A DNA stretch of 64,000 nucleotides from JBLHKT01 sp043101615 (GTDB lineage: Bacteria > Planctomycetota > Phycisphaerae > Phycisphaerales > UBA1924), in the NCBI GenBank assembly GCA_043101615.1, contig JBICID010000109.1, positions 1 to 64,000 on the forward strand, written 5' to 3'. The notes below the pieces were generated by a model. The model did no database searches and was not told the DNA's origin. It was given only the letters and a program-made list of their open reading frames with translations. The position numbers were made by a program, and so were the translations under genes. Numbering within the stretch: position 1 is the stretch's first letter; the number at the start of each line of letters is the position of its first letter. This document shows positions 8,050-19,927 of the stretch, one piece after another.

Positions 8050-8325
8050 ATGACCGAGCACGAGTTCCAGTCCAAGCTGGCCGCCCTGATGAAGCAGATC
8101 GGGGCGCTGCCCGATTCCGAGAAGCCCAAGCTCGAGGCGCTGGCCTCCGAGACCAAGCAGCGTCACGAGAAGATGAAGAAGACGATCGGCGAGCTGCAGG
8201 AGTCGCTGGACTACCTGCGCCTCTCGGTGAAGTACCTGGTCTTCGATCTCGAGGCGACCCGGCGCGAGAACAAGTACCTGCGCAGCCTGATCGATTCGTC
8301 CTCCAAGGACGACGGCGAGGGCTGA
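8050..8325 (+). CDS. Small coiled-coil protein, unknown function
   Basis: A 91-residue, strongly helical, Lys/Glu-rich protein with heptad-like leucines from about 5 to 80 (KLAALMKQIGALP, ETKQRHEKMKKTI, LQESLDYLRLSVKYLVFDLEA). No signal peptide. The ATG has GAGG eight bases upstream. It is followed by a clear terminator hairpin. The 247 bases before it hold several GC-rich hairpins but no second gene that I can support. Confidence 0.7.
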   Translation: MTEHEFQSKLAALMKQIGALPDSEKPKLEALASETKQRHEKMKKTIGELQESLDYLRLSVKYLVFDLEATRRENKYLRSLIDSSSKDDGEG

Positions 8326-8360
8326 CCCCCCCCCCAGCCCCGCCCCGAAGGCACGATTCG

Positions 8361-8397
8361 CCTCCCCCGTCCGATCCGCGGGGGAGGTGTTTGTGTG
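8361..8397 (+). terminator. Rho-independent terminator
   Basis: CCTCCCCCG at 8361-8369 pairs perfectly with CGGGGGAGG at 8379-8387, followed by TGTTTGTGTG. It lies 35 bases after the coiled-coil gene and before the racemase-like gene. Confidence 0.65.
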
Positions 8398-8442
8398 CGC
8401 CCGGAGGGGCAACTGTCGGGCGCCGGGCCGGTAGCGGGTGCC

Positions 8443-9165
8443 ATGCGGACCATCGGCATCGCGGCGCACTCGGCGGAGGGCGGGACCCTGTGCTTTCTCA
8501 CGGCCTGTCACGAGGGGGCGACGCATCTGGGCGAGCACATGCACCCGACCATCGTGGCGAGCTGCGTGCCCATGGGGCTGGCGATGCCCGGGTGGGAGGC
8601 GGGGGACTACGACCGGGTCGCCCCGCATCTGGCACGCGGGGTGGAGCTCGTCGCGAAGGCCGGGGCGGACTTCTACGTCTGCCCGGACAACACCGCCCAC
8701 CTGGTGCTCGAGCGGATCGCGGGCGAGCTGCCCCTGCCGGGGCTGCACATCGCGGAGGTCGTGGTGGGGGCCATCCGGAGCCGCGGCTGGTCGCGGGCCG
8801 GGCTGCTGGGGACCCGGTGGACGATGACCGGGGCGGTGTACGAGCGGGCGCTCTCGGGGGCCGGGATCGAGCGTGTGATCCCGGATGAGCCGGAGCGGGA
8901 GGCGCTCAACGCGGCGATCTTCGACGAGCTCTGCCGCGGGGAGTTCCGGGAGGAGACCGCGGGCCTGTTCCTGCGTGCGATCGAGGGTCTCGAGCGGCGC
9001 GGGGCGGAGTGCGTGATCCTGGGGTGCACGGAGATCCCGCTGATCGTGACGCCGGAGAACTCGGCGCTGCCGGTGCTGGACTCGACGAGGCTGCTGGCGT
9101 GTGAGGCGGTGCGGGTGGCCCTGGAGGAGGGGGCGTTGCCCCGCTCGGGGTGGATCGGGGCGTGA
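8443..9165 (+). CDS. Aspartate/glutamate racemase family protein
   Basis: A 240-residue member of the cofactor-independent two-cysteine racemase superfamily. The N-terminal half supplies Cys in VCPDNTAH and the C-terminal half supplies Cys in LGCTEIPL, the two catalytic bases of aspartate racemase-type enzymes. It begins at an ATG in front of MRTIGIAAH, the usual family start. No signal peptide. Substrate may be aspartate, glutamate or a related amino acid; sequence alone does not decide. It lies directly before tRNA-Ser(GCT). Confidence 0.87.
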   Translation: MRTIGIAAHSAEGGTLCFLTACHEGATHLGEHMHPTIVASCVPMGLAMPGWEAGDYDRVAPHLARGVELVAKAGADFYVCPDNTAHLVLERIAGELPLPGLHIAEVVVGAIRSRGWSRAGLLGTRWTMTGAVYERALSGAGIERVIPDEPEREALNAAIFDELCRGEFREETAGLFLRAIEGLERRGAECVILGCTEIPLIVTPENSALPVLDSTRLLACEAVRVALEEGALPRSGWIGA

Positions 9166-9223
9166 TTGCTCGGAAAAGGGGGGGGTGCTACGCTTGCGTT
9201 CGCGGCGTCCCGAGCCGCGTGCT

Positions 9224-9314
9224 GGAGCGATGCCCGAGAGGCTGAAGGGGCCGGATTGCTAATCCGGTGTACGGATTACATTCCGTACCGCGGGTTCGAA
9301 TCCCGCTCGCTCCG
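9224..9314 (+). tRNA. tRNA-Ser(GCT)
   Basis: A 91-base tRNA with acceptor GGAGCGA/TCGCTCC, discriminator G, anticodon loop TTGCTAA (anticodon GCT) on stem CCGGA/TCCGG, long variable arm and T arm GCGGGTTCGAATCCCGC. CCA is not encoded. Confidence 0.95.
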
Positions 9315-9447
9315 TTCGTCGGCGAGTGTGTGGCGGTGGGAGGGGCAGCCGGGGGTTTGAAGAGCGTGTGAATCCGGTCCCGGGGAGGCCTCGAAGACGG
9401 GTGCGGGCCCGGTTGTGTCCGGTAGAGTGTCCGTGGAGGAGCACCGC

Positions 9448-10518
9448 ATGCGTCGGCACGCGTTCACCCTGATCGAGCTGCTGGTGGTGATCGCGATCGT
9501 CGCGCTGTTGATCGGGATCCTGCTGCCGTCGCTGGGCAAGGCTCGGGAGGCGGCGCGCCGGACGGTGTGCCTGGCGAACCAGCGGACGTTTGCGCAGGAG
9601 GCCGCGGTCTACGGGCTGGAGTACGACGAGTTCATCCCGGGGCCGAACACGAGCGGGTACCGGATGACGCAGCTCGAGGGGGGGGACGGCTCGGTGGCGA
9701 CGGCGTACCTGCCCGGGGAGCGGGCGCCGACCTCGAACTGGGACTGGCTGTCGCCCCTGATCGGGGAGTCGCTGGGCTTTCCGTCGGGCGGGAGCGACGT
9801 GCGGAACACCGTCGAGCAGGAGCGGATTCGGCTGTCGCGACTGAACCGGCTGATGAACGAGGAGCAGCTGATCTGCCCGACGAACACGACGCGGTACAAG
9901 AAGCGGTTCCGCGGTCCGGCGCTGCAGTCCGAGCAGGAGACGGGCGAGGCGCCGCTGATCCTGAGCTACACGACCTCGTCGTACCTGCACCTGGTGGGCA
10001 ACGGCCTGTGGGGCGGGCCGCGGAGCAAGGAGCGCAAGGAGGTCATGCTGCGTTCGGAGCCGTTCACGCTGCCGGGCTCGTACCAGCCCCGTCTGAACGT
10101 GATCGGTGATCCGTCGCGCAAGGCGATCGCGTTCGAGGGCGGGCGGTACTGGGACCCGAGCATCGACGGGTTCGACTACTCGACCACGGCGTGGAGCAGC
10201 GGGATGGCGGGCTCGCCGCAGGCGCACTTCACGTCGCGCGGGCCGTTCGTGCGTGGGGAGCGTTTCTCGGGCGAGCCGTACCGTCGGGACAGCGTGAGCC
10301 TGGAGCCGACCGAGCCGCACGAGCTGACGATCTACCGGCACGGGGCCCGCGCGAACCTGAGTTTCTTCGACGGGAGCGTGCGTTCGCTGGCGGAGCGTGA
10401 CTTCATCGACCCCTCGTACTACCTGCCGCGTGGGACGGAGATCGACAGCGTGGGCCTGCTGTGGTGGAACAGCCTGCGTCCCGAGGAGCCGCTGGAGAAC
10501 GGTGCCGAGATCTACTGA
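9448..10518 (+). CDS. Prepilin-type N-terminal methylation domain protein (pseudopilin-like)
   Basis: A 356-residue protein beginning with a short basic leader and the type IV pilin signature (FTLIELLVVIAIVALLIGILL). The residue before the Phe is Ala rather than the usual Gly, which may change prepilin-peptidase cleavage. The remainder is a periplasmic beta-rich domain ending with the H-x9-DG-like motif (RHGARANLSFFDGSVR) common in large planctomycete paralogous families. The start is fixed by GGAGGA seven bases upstream. Such proteins probably join type II secretion pseudopili or surface pili; the individual role is unknown. Confidence 0.85.
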   Translation: MRRHAFTLIELLVVIAIVALLIGILLPSLGKAREAARRTVCLANQRTFAQEAAVYGLEYDEFIPGPNTSGYRMTQLEGGDGSVATAYLPGERAPTSNWDWLSPLIGESLGFPSGGSDVRNTVEQERIRLSRLNRLMNEEQLICPTNTTRYKKRFRGPALQSEQETGEAPLILSYTTSSYLHLVGNGLWGGPRSKERKEVMLRSEPFTLPGSYQPRLNVIGDPSRKAIAFEGGRYWDPSIDGFDYSTTAWSSGMAGSPQAHFTSRGPFVRGERFSGEPYRRDSVSLEPTEPHELTIYRHGARANLSFFDGSVRSLAERDFIDPSYYLPRGTEIDSVGLLWWNSLRPEEPLENGAEIY

Positions 10519-10554
10519 GGCAGTCGCGGGGCACGGTGCCTGCGCCACGAAGAA

Positions 10555-10577
10555 GGCCCCGGGCGATGCCCGGGGCC
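10555..10577. terminator. Terminator hairpin between convergent genes
   Basis: GGCCCCGGGC pairs perfectly with GCCCGGGGCC around loop GAT. On the minus strand it is followed by TTCTTC, which favours termination of the PEP carboxykinase transcript; on the plus strand no T run follows, though the hairpin could still slow polymerase after the pseudopilin gene. Confidence 0.6.
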
Positions 10578-10606
10578 CGCGTGCCGGCGAGTGGCCGTGG
10601 TGTGCG

Positions 10607-12484
10607 TCAGGCGTTGTCGGGCTGCTTTCCGATTGGGGTCCGCATGTCCCAGTGCTCTGGCGAGCGCCAGAGCCCGCTGACGAGGAGCTCTCGGATGAAG
10701 GTGAGCTCCTTGGGGAGGCGGTCGTAGAGCTTGAAGAAGAGGTCGTCGTGGGAGGCGATCTCGCGGAGCCACTGGTCGCGGTCGGTGCTCATGAGGGCGT
10801 CGAACTGCTCCGGTGAGAAGTCGAGGCCGCGCCAGTCGAGGTCCTCGTAGCGTGGCATCCAGCCGAGGGGTCCCTCGACGCTTGCGGCGTGGCCGTTGGC
10901 GCGTCCGACGATCCACTTGAGGATGCGCATGTTCTCGCCGAAGCCGGGCCAGAGGAAGTCGCCGTTCTCGTCGCGCCGGAACCAGTTGACGCTGAAGACG
11001 CGGGGCGGGTTGGGCAGGTGGCGTCCGAAGTCGAGCCAGTGGCCGAGGTAGTCGCCCATGTGGTAGCCGATGAAGGGCAGCATGGCCAGCGGGTCGCGCC
11101 GGACCTGGCCGACCTGTCCGAAGGCGGCGGCGGTCATCTCGGAGCCCATGGTCGCGGCGGTGTAGACGCCGAAGGCCCAGTTGAAGGCCTGGTAGACGAG
11201 GGGGACGGTGGTGGTGCGTCGCCCGCCGAAGATGAAGGCGGAGATGGGGACGCCCTTCGGGTCGTCGTAGGCGGGGTCGGCGGTGGGGCACTGTGAGAGG
11301 GGGGCGGTGAAGCGTGAGTTGGGGTGGGCGGCCTTGTCGGGCGAGTCGGGCGTCCAGTCGTTGCCGTGCCAGTCGATGGCGTGGGCCGGTGGCTCGTCGG
11401 TCATGCCCTCCCACCAGACGTCGCCGTCGTCGGTGAGCGCGACGTTGGTGAAGATGGTGTTGCGGTCGATGGCGGCCATGGCGTTGGGGTTGGTGTCGGT
11501 GTTGGTTCCGGGCGCGACGCCGAAGAAGCCGTACTCGGGGTTGATGGCGTAGATGCGTCCGTCGTCGCCGGGCTTGATCCAGGCGATGTCGTCTCCGACG
11601 CAGGAGACCTCCCAGCCCTCGTCCCGGAAGTCCTTGGGGGGGACGAGCATGGCGAAGTTGGTCTTGCCGCAGGCGCTGGGGAAGGCCGCTGCGACGTAGG
11701 TGGTGTTGCCCTCGGGGTCCTTGACGCCGGAGATGAGCATGTGCTCTGCGAGCCATCCCTGCTCACGGGCGAGGACGGAGGCGATGCGGAGTGCGAAGCA
11801 CTTTTTGCCCAGCAGTGCGTTGCCGCCGTAGCCGGAGCCGTAGCTCCAGATGGCGCGTTCCTCGGGGAAGTGGACGATGTACTTGTCCTTGGGGTCGGGG
11901 CTGCAGGGCCAGGCGACGTCTTCCTGTCCTGGCTCGAGGGGCATGCCGACCGAGTGCAGGCACTTGATGTACTCGCCGTCGCCGAGCGCCTCGAGCACGG
12001 CGGAGCCCATGCGGGTCATGATCCGCATGTTGACGACGACGTAGGGAGAGTCGGTGAGTTGCACGCCGATGTGGCTGATGGGTGAGCCGATGGGGCCCAT
12101 GCTGAAGGGGATGACGAAGAGTGTCCGCCCGCGCATGGCCCCGCGGAACTTCTCGCTGAGGATGGCTTTCATCTCTTTCGGTGCCATCCAGTTGTTGGTG
12201 GGGCCGGCGTCGCCCTTGCTGAGCGAGCAGATGTAGGTGCGGTCCTCGACGCGTGCGACGTCGCTGGGGTGGGAGCGTGCGAGGAAGCAGCCGGGGCGCT
12301 TGTCCTGGTTCAGGCGGATGAAGGTGCCGCTCTGGACCATCTCCTCGCACAGTGTGTCGTACTCGGCCTGCGAGCCGTCGCACCAGTGGACCCGCTCGGG
12401 CTCGAGGTGCTCGGTCATCTCGCGGACCCAGGCGCTGAGCTCGGTGTTGGTGGTGGGGGGTCGGTCGAGGGTGTTGGCGGGCAT
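10607..12484 (-). CDS. pckG: Phosphoenolpyruvate carboxykinase (GTP)
   Basis: A 625-residue enzyme converting oxaloacetate and GTP to PEP, GDP and CO2 (gluconeogenesis), the full usual length of the GTP-dependent family. Seen in order: N-terminal WCDGSQAEYD, the RTYICSLSKGDAGPTNNW segment, the kinase-1a loop FPSACGKTNFAM with its reactive cysteine, metal-binding region after GDDIAWIK, and the guanine-site tail region PRVFSVNWFRRDENGDFLWPG. ATG at 12484 has GAGGAG upstream. A terminator-like hairpin follows. It shares a divergent promoter region with the dockerin protein. PEP carboxylase lies 5 kb away on the same strand, so both arms of the PEP-oxaloacetate node are close together. Confidence 0.97.
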   Translation of the reverse strand: MPANTLDRPPTTNTELSAWVREMTEHLEPERVHWCDGSQAEYDTLCEEMVQSGTFIRLNQDKRPGCFLARSHPSDVARVEDRTYICSLSKGDAGPTNNWMAPKEMKAILSEKFRGAMRGRTLFVIPFSMGPIGSPISHIGVQLTDSPYVVVNMRIMTRMGSAVLEALGDGEYIKCLHSVGMPLEPGQEDVAWPCSPDPKDKYIVHFPEERAIWSYGSGYGGNALLGKKCFALRIASVLAREQGWLAEHMLISGVKDPEGNTTYVAAAFPSACGKTNFAMLVPPKDFRDEGWEVSCVGDDIAWIKPGDDGRIYAINPEYGFFGVAPGTNTDTNPNAMAAIDRNTIFTNVALTDDGDVWWEGMTDEPPAHAIDWHGNDWTPDSPDKAAHPNSRFTAPLSQCPTADPAYDDPKGVPISAFIFGGRRTTTVPLVYQAFNWAFGVYTAATMGSEMTAAAFGQVGQVRRDPLAMLPFIGYHMGDYLGHWLDFGRHLPNPPRVFSVNWFRRDENGDFLWPGFGENMRILKWIVGRANGHAASVEGPLGWMPRYEDLDWRGLDFSPEQFDALMSTDRDQWLREIASHDDLFFKLYDRLPKELTFIRELLVSGLWRSPEHWDMRTPIGKQPDNA

Positions 12485-12803
12485 GGGGCGCTCCTCTCCG
12501 CGGCGGTGCGGCAAGTGCTTTCTCTTGCCGCGAGGGGGTGTTGGGCCCATCTTCGCCCGGTGCTCGCTGGGCCCTGAATGCAATAGAGGATAGACAGGTA
12601 GTTTTATAAAATGGAGTCAGACGGCCGGAATTCGGAACGATTTTCACAAGCCTAGTCGAGGCGAGTTTGTTCTTGGTCCGTTTGGGTACCAAAGTCAACG
12701 AAAAATCGGGGTTCGGTCGGACGGAGCGGGGGCTCGCGTCGCCTGTGGGGTCGGAGGCGTGCTCCGGCGCCTCGACGGTCTCATCACAGACGAGAGGTGT
12801 TCC
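12485..12803. promoter_or_regulatory. Divergent promoter region of pckG and the dockerin protein
   Basis: A 319-base gap whose part from about 12580 to 12712 is clearly AT-richer than the surroundings (for example TTTTATAAAA near 12602 and a near-palindrome around GGTACC at about 12686). Both divergent genes must start here. I found no -35/-10 pair good enough to name. Confidence 0.45.
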
Positions 12804-15800
12804 ATGCCAGTTCAGTCGATCTCCCGTGTCCGCCCGATCGGTGTGCGGCGCTCGCTCGCCCTCGTGGTCTCGATGTGTCTGGCGGTGGTGTGCGTGCCGA
12901 CGGCGCAGGCGCAGAGCCGCAGCGCGGGGCTCGGGATCGACACGGCGCAGGAGTACGACGCGTTCCTGGACGCGATCCGTGCGTCGGAGTACGTGCGCCA
13001 GGGTTTCATCCTGGACGGGGGAGCGCCGCGTCAGATCGCGGTGATCGCTGGGCTCGCCGCGTTCGCGGACCGCAACCCGCTGGCGACGCCCGAGCAGTTC
13101 GCGGCCTTTGCGCAGTCGTACGACGCGCTGCTCGGGCTGGTCGTGCCCGGCGACCCCGACCTCCGTCGGGCGGGCTCGCTGATGATCGGGCTGTCGGCGG
13201 CGCGGGTTGATGCGGGCGGCGTGCTGGACGGGACGGACACGCGTGTCGCCTCGCGTGCGATCGAGCTGCTGGGCCGGCGTCTGCCGGGGCTGGACGGGCT
13301 GGAGCAGGCCGAGCGCCGCATGACGCGGTTCGACCGCACGACCGTGGCGCGCCTGGCGAACAGCTCTGCGTTCGCGGAGGTGCTGATCACGAATCTGCTG
13401 GGCGTGGACGGCGAGGGGACTGCGCGTGAGGGGCTGTCCGAGGCGACGGCTGCGTACCTGGAGGGCGAGGGGTACACGCCGATGCTGGGGCAGATCGACC
13501 CGGCGCAGGTCGAGGTGAACGCGGGGCTCGCGGCGATGCCCGACTTCGCGGGGTACCAGGCGCTGCTGGCCGACCCGGACCCGAGCGCGGTCACTGGCGA
13601 TGTGCTGGCGGACATCGAGTCGGTGCGTCTGGAGACGCAGGGGACGCTGGGCGCGATCAACGCGACGGCCCTGTCGGACACGCTGATGCAGGACACCGCG
13701 GCGACGCGGGACGCGGCGCTGGGCGGGGATCAGGGGGCGCTGGACGAGCTGGCGGCGGTCGAGGCCGAGGTCCGGGCCAGAGCGGTGGCGGTGGCGGAGC
13801 AGCGGGCCCGGACGTTCGCCAACACGCTGCTGCTGATGCAGAGCGAGTACCCGGACATCCGGTACAGCGCCGAGCGGGCGCGTGACTTCGCGTCGATCCA
13901 GCTCCAGGTCAACAACGACATGGCGAAGCTGAAGGCGGGGCTGGACACCGCGGGGTCGGTTGTGGGGCTGGCGGCGGCGATCTACACGGGCGACGCGTGG
14001 GGGGCGACGCAGTCGGCGTTCGACCTGGTGGGCAACGCGATCGGCCTGGGCGAGGAGTTCGGGCTGATCGAGGGCGACCCGAGCGTGGACGAGCAGGTGT
14101 TCGACCAGGTGGTGCAGCTGCGCCAGCAGGTGGAGGAGCTGCGGGTCGAGATGAACGAGCGGTTCGACCTGGTGGACCAGAAGCTGGACACCATCTTCGA
14201 CACCATGATCGCGGGGTTCGGGCAGCTCGGCGACCAGATCGGCGAGCTGCAGGAGTCGGTGGACGACATCGCGCTGTCGATCTTCGAGCTGCGGTCGGAG
14301 CTGAGCCGGCTGGAGGAGTCGCTGTTCCTGCTGGCGGAGGCGGAGTTCCTGGACCTGCTGAACGTGAACGCGGAGCTGGCGCTCGACTACCGCAACGACA
14401 CCGGGCAGGACCTGCCCTACAGCCAGAGCGCGACGAACTTCGTGGACGCGGGGATCGACTTCCTGAGCTTCGCGACGTTCACGAGCGAGAACGCTCCGTT
14501 CATCGACCCGGGCGTCGTGATCACGCTGGACAACGCGGACGAGGAGCTGGGGGCCGGTGCGGTGGGCCGTGCGTTCGGGGCGCTGAACACCGTGCCGGCG
14601 GGGCTGACGCTGGCCGACGGGACGCCCTACACGCGCCCGCCGTTCGTGCTGGCGGACCTGGCCGCGCCCGCGGCGTGGTCGCAGCCGGCGGCGATGTACG
14701 CCCAGCTGGCGCGCGAGAACCCGTGGTACTTCGCGTACCAGTACGGCAACCAGCGGGCGAGCAACCCGGGCGACACGAACCTGGATCGGATCGTTCGGAA
14801 CGGGGAGACGATCCGGAACTTTGCGCTCAACGCGCGGGATCCGTTGCTCTTCGAGGCGTTGATCGAGCGGGCGCGTGACGGCGCGGACGAGGCGCAGGCG
14901 GCGGTCGATGAGATCGTGTACGACGAGGTGGCGCCCCTTGGCCTGAACTCGGCCGGCGAGCCGGTGGACCCGTGGGGCGGGCTGAAGCAGGGCGATTTCT
15001 CGGCCAACCTGCCGAAGCTCGGGCCGATCACGGATATGCAGCTGTGGTCGTACACGGTGCCGTCCAGCGTGTCACGGAACGGGTACGGCTTCATCGCCGG
15101 GAACAATCTGGACGTGGCGGTGGACGTGGAGAACCGGTCGGAGCTGATCGATCGGGTGACGATGGCCCGCCTGCTGGATTCTCGGCCCGGAGACAACTTC
15201 TTCACGGCGGTCACGTTCCAGGGCGGCAGCTCGTCCATCTTCACGCTGAACATCATCACGGCTCTGGACCGTGGCAACTCGATCAGGTGGGTCGTCAAGC
15301 GTCAGCTCGAGCTCCAGGTTCGAACGCAGACCACTTTCTCCCCGGAGCGCGTGAGCCAGAGCCAGATCCGGACCATCATTCGTGATCTCCTGACGAACGA
15401 CGATTTCTTCGCCGATCTCGACGACGGTCGGATCTCGTCGTTTCACCAGACCACGATCTTCATCCCGTTCACCTTTCTGATCGTTGGGCCGTACATCTCC
15501 TCGAGCGGGAGCATCCCGGACATCACCTACGCGGGCAACGTGGACCCGGGCGACACCGGGGAGGACATCGACAACGACATCCTGCCGGTGCTGGCGTCCC
15601 TTCGGGAGGACGCGGCGGTGGCGGTCAGCAACGCGGCGGCCTCGCGGAGCTCGCCCGAGTTCGAGAGCGCGGTCGACCGCCTGCACGACGCCGAGGCGCT
15701 GCTGGACGCGTACGGCACCATCGCGCTGGACGACGCGCTGACCCGCTCCGAGATCCTGCGTTCGGCGCTGCGTGGTTTCTCGTCGGTCGGCTTCCGGCGT

Positions 15801-16517
15801 GAGAACCTGCTGCGGATCGTGTTCGATCTCGAGTCGGCCTACGGGGCGGGGACCGAGGACGAGCTGGCGTACGACGTGCCGACGATCGGTGGCGAGCTGC
15901 ATCGCCGGCTCGACATCCTGAAGAGCGAGCTGGATGCCGCGCTGGCTCAGGGCGGGCCCACGTTCCCGTACATCGAGTTCGTGCTGGCCGAGCTGGAGCG
16001 GCTGGAGCTCGAGGCGTTCGACCTGGCGACCGACGACACGTACGTGACTGACGGCGCCCTGTCGGTGAACAGCAACGAGGGCCTGATCGCCAACGACGTG
16101 CTCCAGCCCGGGCGCACGGTCGAGGTGGACCTGGCGTTCCTCGCCGGCCCGGACGCGGTCGCCCCGCAGCACGGCACGGTGCAGGTCAACGCCGACGGGT
16201 CCTTCGTCTACACCCCCGGGCCGGGCTTCACCGGCGTGGACCGGTTCAACTACCGCCTGACCGCTCGCGTGGACGACTCGGCGAACCCGGTCGGTGATCC
16301 CAACGCGTACTCGGACCCGGCGGACGTGGTGATCCGCGTTGGAGCGATCGGCTGTCTCGCGGACACCAACGGGGACGGCGTGCTGGACCTGGGCGACATC
16401 AACACGTTCGTGGCCCTGTACCTCGCGGCCGATCCCGCGGCGGACACCAACGGGGACGGCGTCTTGGACCTGGGCGACATCAACACCTTCGTGCAGGCGT
16501 TCCTCTCGGGCTGCTGA
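12804..16517 (+). CDS. Giant secreted coiled-coil protein with cadherin-like domain and C-terminal dockerin
   Basis: A 1237-residue exported protein; signal peptide near residues 10-37 (SLALVVSMCLAVVCVPTAQA). The region to about 450 is helical, with a strong coiled coil around residues 435-530 (QLRQQVEELRVEMNERFD). A long middle region has no recognisable enzyme motif. Near residue 1090 a Bacterial-Ig/cadherin-like domain appears (GTVQVNADGSFVYTPGPGF, FNYRLTA). The last 60 residues are a dockerin type I: two copies of the Ca-binding loop DTNGDGVLDLGDINTFV. Typical for Phycisphaerae surface proteins that should dock onto a cohesin or S-layer partner. No partner cohesin is seen in the window. 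ATG follows GAGAGG. Confidence 0.85.
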   Translation: MPVQSISRVRPIGVRRSLALVVSMCLAVVCVPTAQAQSRSAGLGIDTAQEYDAFLDAIRASEYVRQGFILDGGAPRQIAVIAGLAAFADRNPLATPEQFAAFAQSYDALLGLVVPGDPDLRRAGSLMIGLSAARVDAGGVLDGTDTRVASRAIELLGRRLPGLDGLEQAERRMTRFDRTTVARLANSSAFAEVLITNLLGVDGEGTAREGLSEATAAYLEGEGYTPMLGQIDPAQVEVNAGLAAMPDFAGYQALLADPDPSAVTGDVLADIESVRLETQGTLGAINATALSDTLMQDTAATRDAALGGDQGALDELAAVEAEVRARAVAVAEQRARTFANTLLLMQSEYPDIRYSAERARDFASIQLQVNNDMAKLKAGLDTAGSVVGLAAAIYTGDAWGATQSAFDLVGNAIGLGEEFGLIEGDPSVDEQVFDQVVQLRQQVEELRVEMNERFDLVDQKLDTIFDTMIAGFGQLGDQIGELQESVDDIALSIFELRSELSRLEESLFLLAEAEFLDLLNVNAELALDYRNDTGQDLPYSQSATNFVDAGIDFLSFATFTSENAPFIDPGVVITLDNADEELGAGAVGRAFGALNTVPAGLTLADGTPYTRPPFVLADLAAPAAWSQPAAMYAQLARENPWYFAYQYGNQRASNPGDTNLDRIVRNGETIRNFALNARDPLLFEALIERARDGADEAQAAVDEIVYDEVAPLGLNSAGEPVDPWGGLKQGDFSANLPKLGPITDMQLWSYTVPSSVSRNGYGFIAGNNLDVAVDVENRSELIDRVTMARLLDSRPGDNFFTAVTFQGGSSSIFTLNIITALDRGNSIRWVVKRQLELQVRTQTTFSPERVSQSQIRTIIRDLLTNDDFFADLDDGRISSFHQTTIFIPFTFLIVGPYISSSGSIPDITYAGNVDPGDTGEDIDNDILPVLASLREDAAVAVSNAAASRSSPEFESAVDRLHDAEALLDAYGTIALDDALTRSEILRSALRGFSSVGFRRENLLRIVFDLESAYGAGTEDELAYDVPTIGGELHRRLDILKSELDAALAQGGPTFPYIEFVLAELERLELEAFDLATDDTYVTDGALSVNSNEGLIANDVLQPGRTVEVDLAFLAGPDAVAPQHGTVQVNADGSFVYTPGPGFTGVDRFNYRLTARVDDSANPVGDPNAYSDPADVVIRVGAIGCLADTNGDGVLDLGDINTFVALYLAADPAADTNGDGVLDLGDINTFVQAFLSGC
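16359..16493 (+). repeat. Tandem dockerin loop repeat, DNA-level
   Basis: Two 54-base units at 16359-16412 and 16440-16493, differing at three positions, encode the paired Ca-binding loops of the dockerin. Such near identity suggests recent duplication or gene conversion rather than only protein-level constraint. Confidence 0.8.
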
Positions 16518-16532
16518 GCCGGTGTTCCCGGG

Positions 16533-17081
16533 TCAGCTCTTCCATTTGATGGAGCAGCCCATGCTGGGGAACTGCTCGTCGGGTCCGATGCCCGTGTCGG
16601 CGACGGTCCGCATGGCGCGGAGCAGTTCCGGCACTCGTCCCTCGCCCGAGTCTTTGTGCTTGTCGTCGATGCGGCCTCGGTACTGCAGTTCGCCCGCACC
16701 GTTGAAGCCGAAGAAGTCGGGCGTGCAGACCGCGCCGTAGGCCTTCGCGACCGACTGATCCTCGTCGACCAGGTAGGGGAAGCCGAACCCGTGGCGTTCG
16801 GCGAAGGCGGTCATCTTGTCGGGGGCGTCGTCGGGGTAATTGGCGAAGTCGTTGGACATGATCGCGACGGTGTGGACGCCGTGCTCTTTGAGTGCATTGG
16901 CGTCCTCGGCCATGCGGGCCGCGATGGCCTTGACGTACGGGCAGTGGTTGCAGATGAAGGCGACGAGCAGGCCATTGGGGCCCATCGCGTCGGCGAGGGT
17001 GTGGACGGCACCGTCGGGATCGGGGAGGGAGAAGTCCGGGGCGGACCAGCCTGAGTTGCACTTCGGTGTTTCCAGGAGCAT
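16533..17081 (-). CDS. Thioredoxin-fold peroxiredoxin-like protein
   Basis: A 182-residue cytosolic thioredoxin-family protein (AhpC/TSA-Redoxin type). After SAPDFSLPDPDG comes the active-site motif FICNHCPYVKA with Cys44 and Cys47, four residues as in CxxC thioredoxins but with His between. Later motifs PYLVDEDQSVAKAYGAVCTPDFF and YRGRIDD fit the family that is common near carbon-metabolism genes. ATG at 17081 has GGAGAAG upstream. It converges with the dockerin gene (15-base gap) and follows PEP carboxylase by 37 bases on the same strand, so co-transcription with ppc is likely. Confidence 0.85.
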   Translation of the reverse strand: MLLETPKCNSGWSAPDFSLPDPDGAVHTLADAMGPNGLLVAFICNHCPYVKAIAARMAEDANALKEHGVHTVAIMSNDFANYPDDAPDKMTAFAERHGFGFPYLVDEDQSVAKAYGAVCTPDFFGFNGAGELQYRGRIDDKHKDSGEGRVPELLRAMRTVADTGIGPDEQFPSMGCSIKWKS

Positions 17082-17118
17082 TCGACTTCTCCGGTAGTGG
17101 GGGGTTTGTGTGCGTGGG

Positions 17119-19866
<2,748 letters not shown>

Positions 19867-19927
19867 GCCACATCATTGGGGGCACGCCCGCCCCGTTCGC
19901 GCCGAACCCGGGTTCGTCCCGGAATCC

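Noticed and set aside
12485..12803. Named promoters in the AT-rich divergent gap of pckG
   Set aside because: Several partial -10-like words (TATAAA, TATCCT) but no -35 at acceptable spacing.
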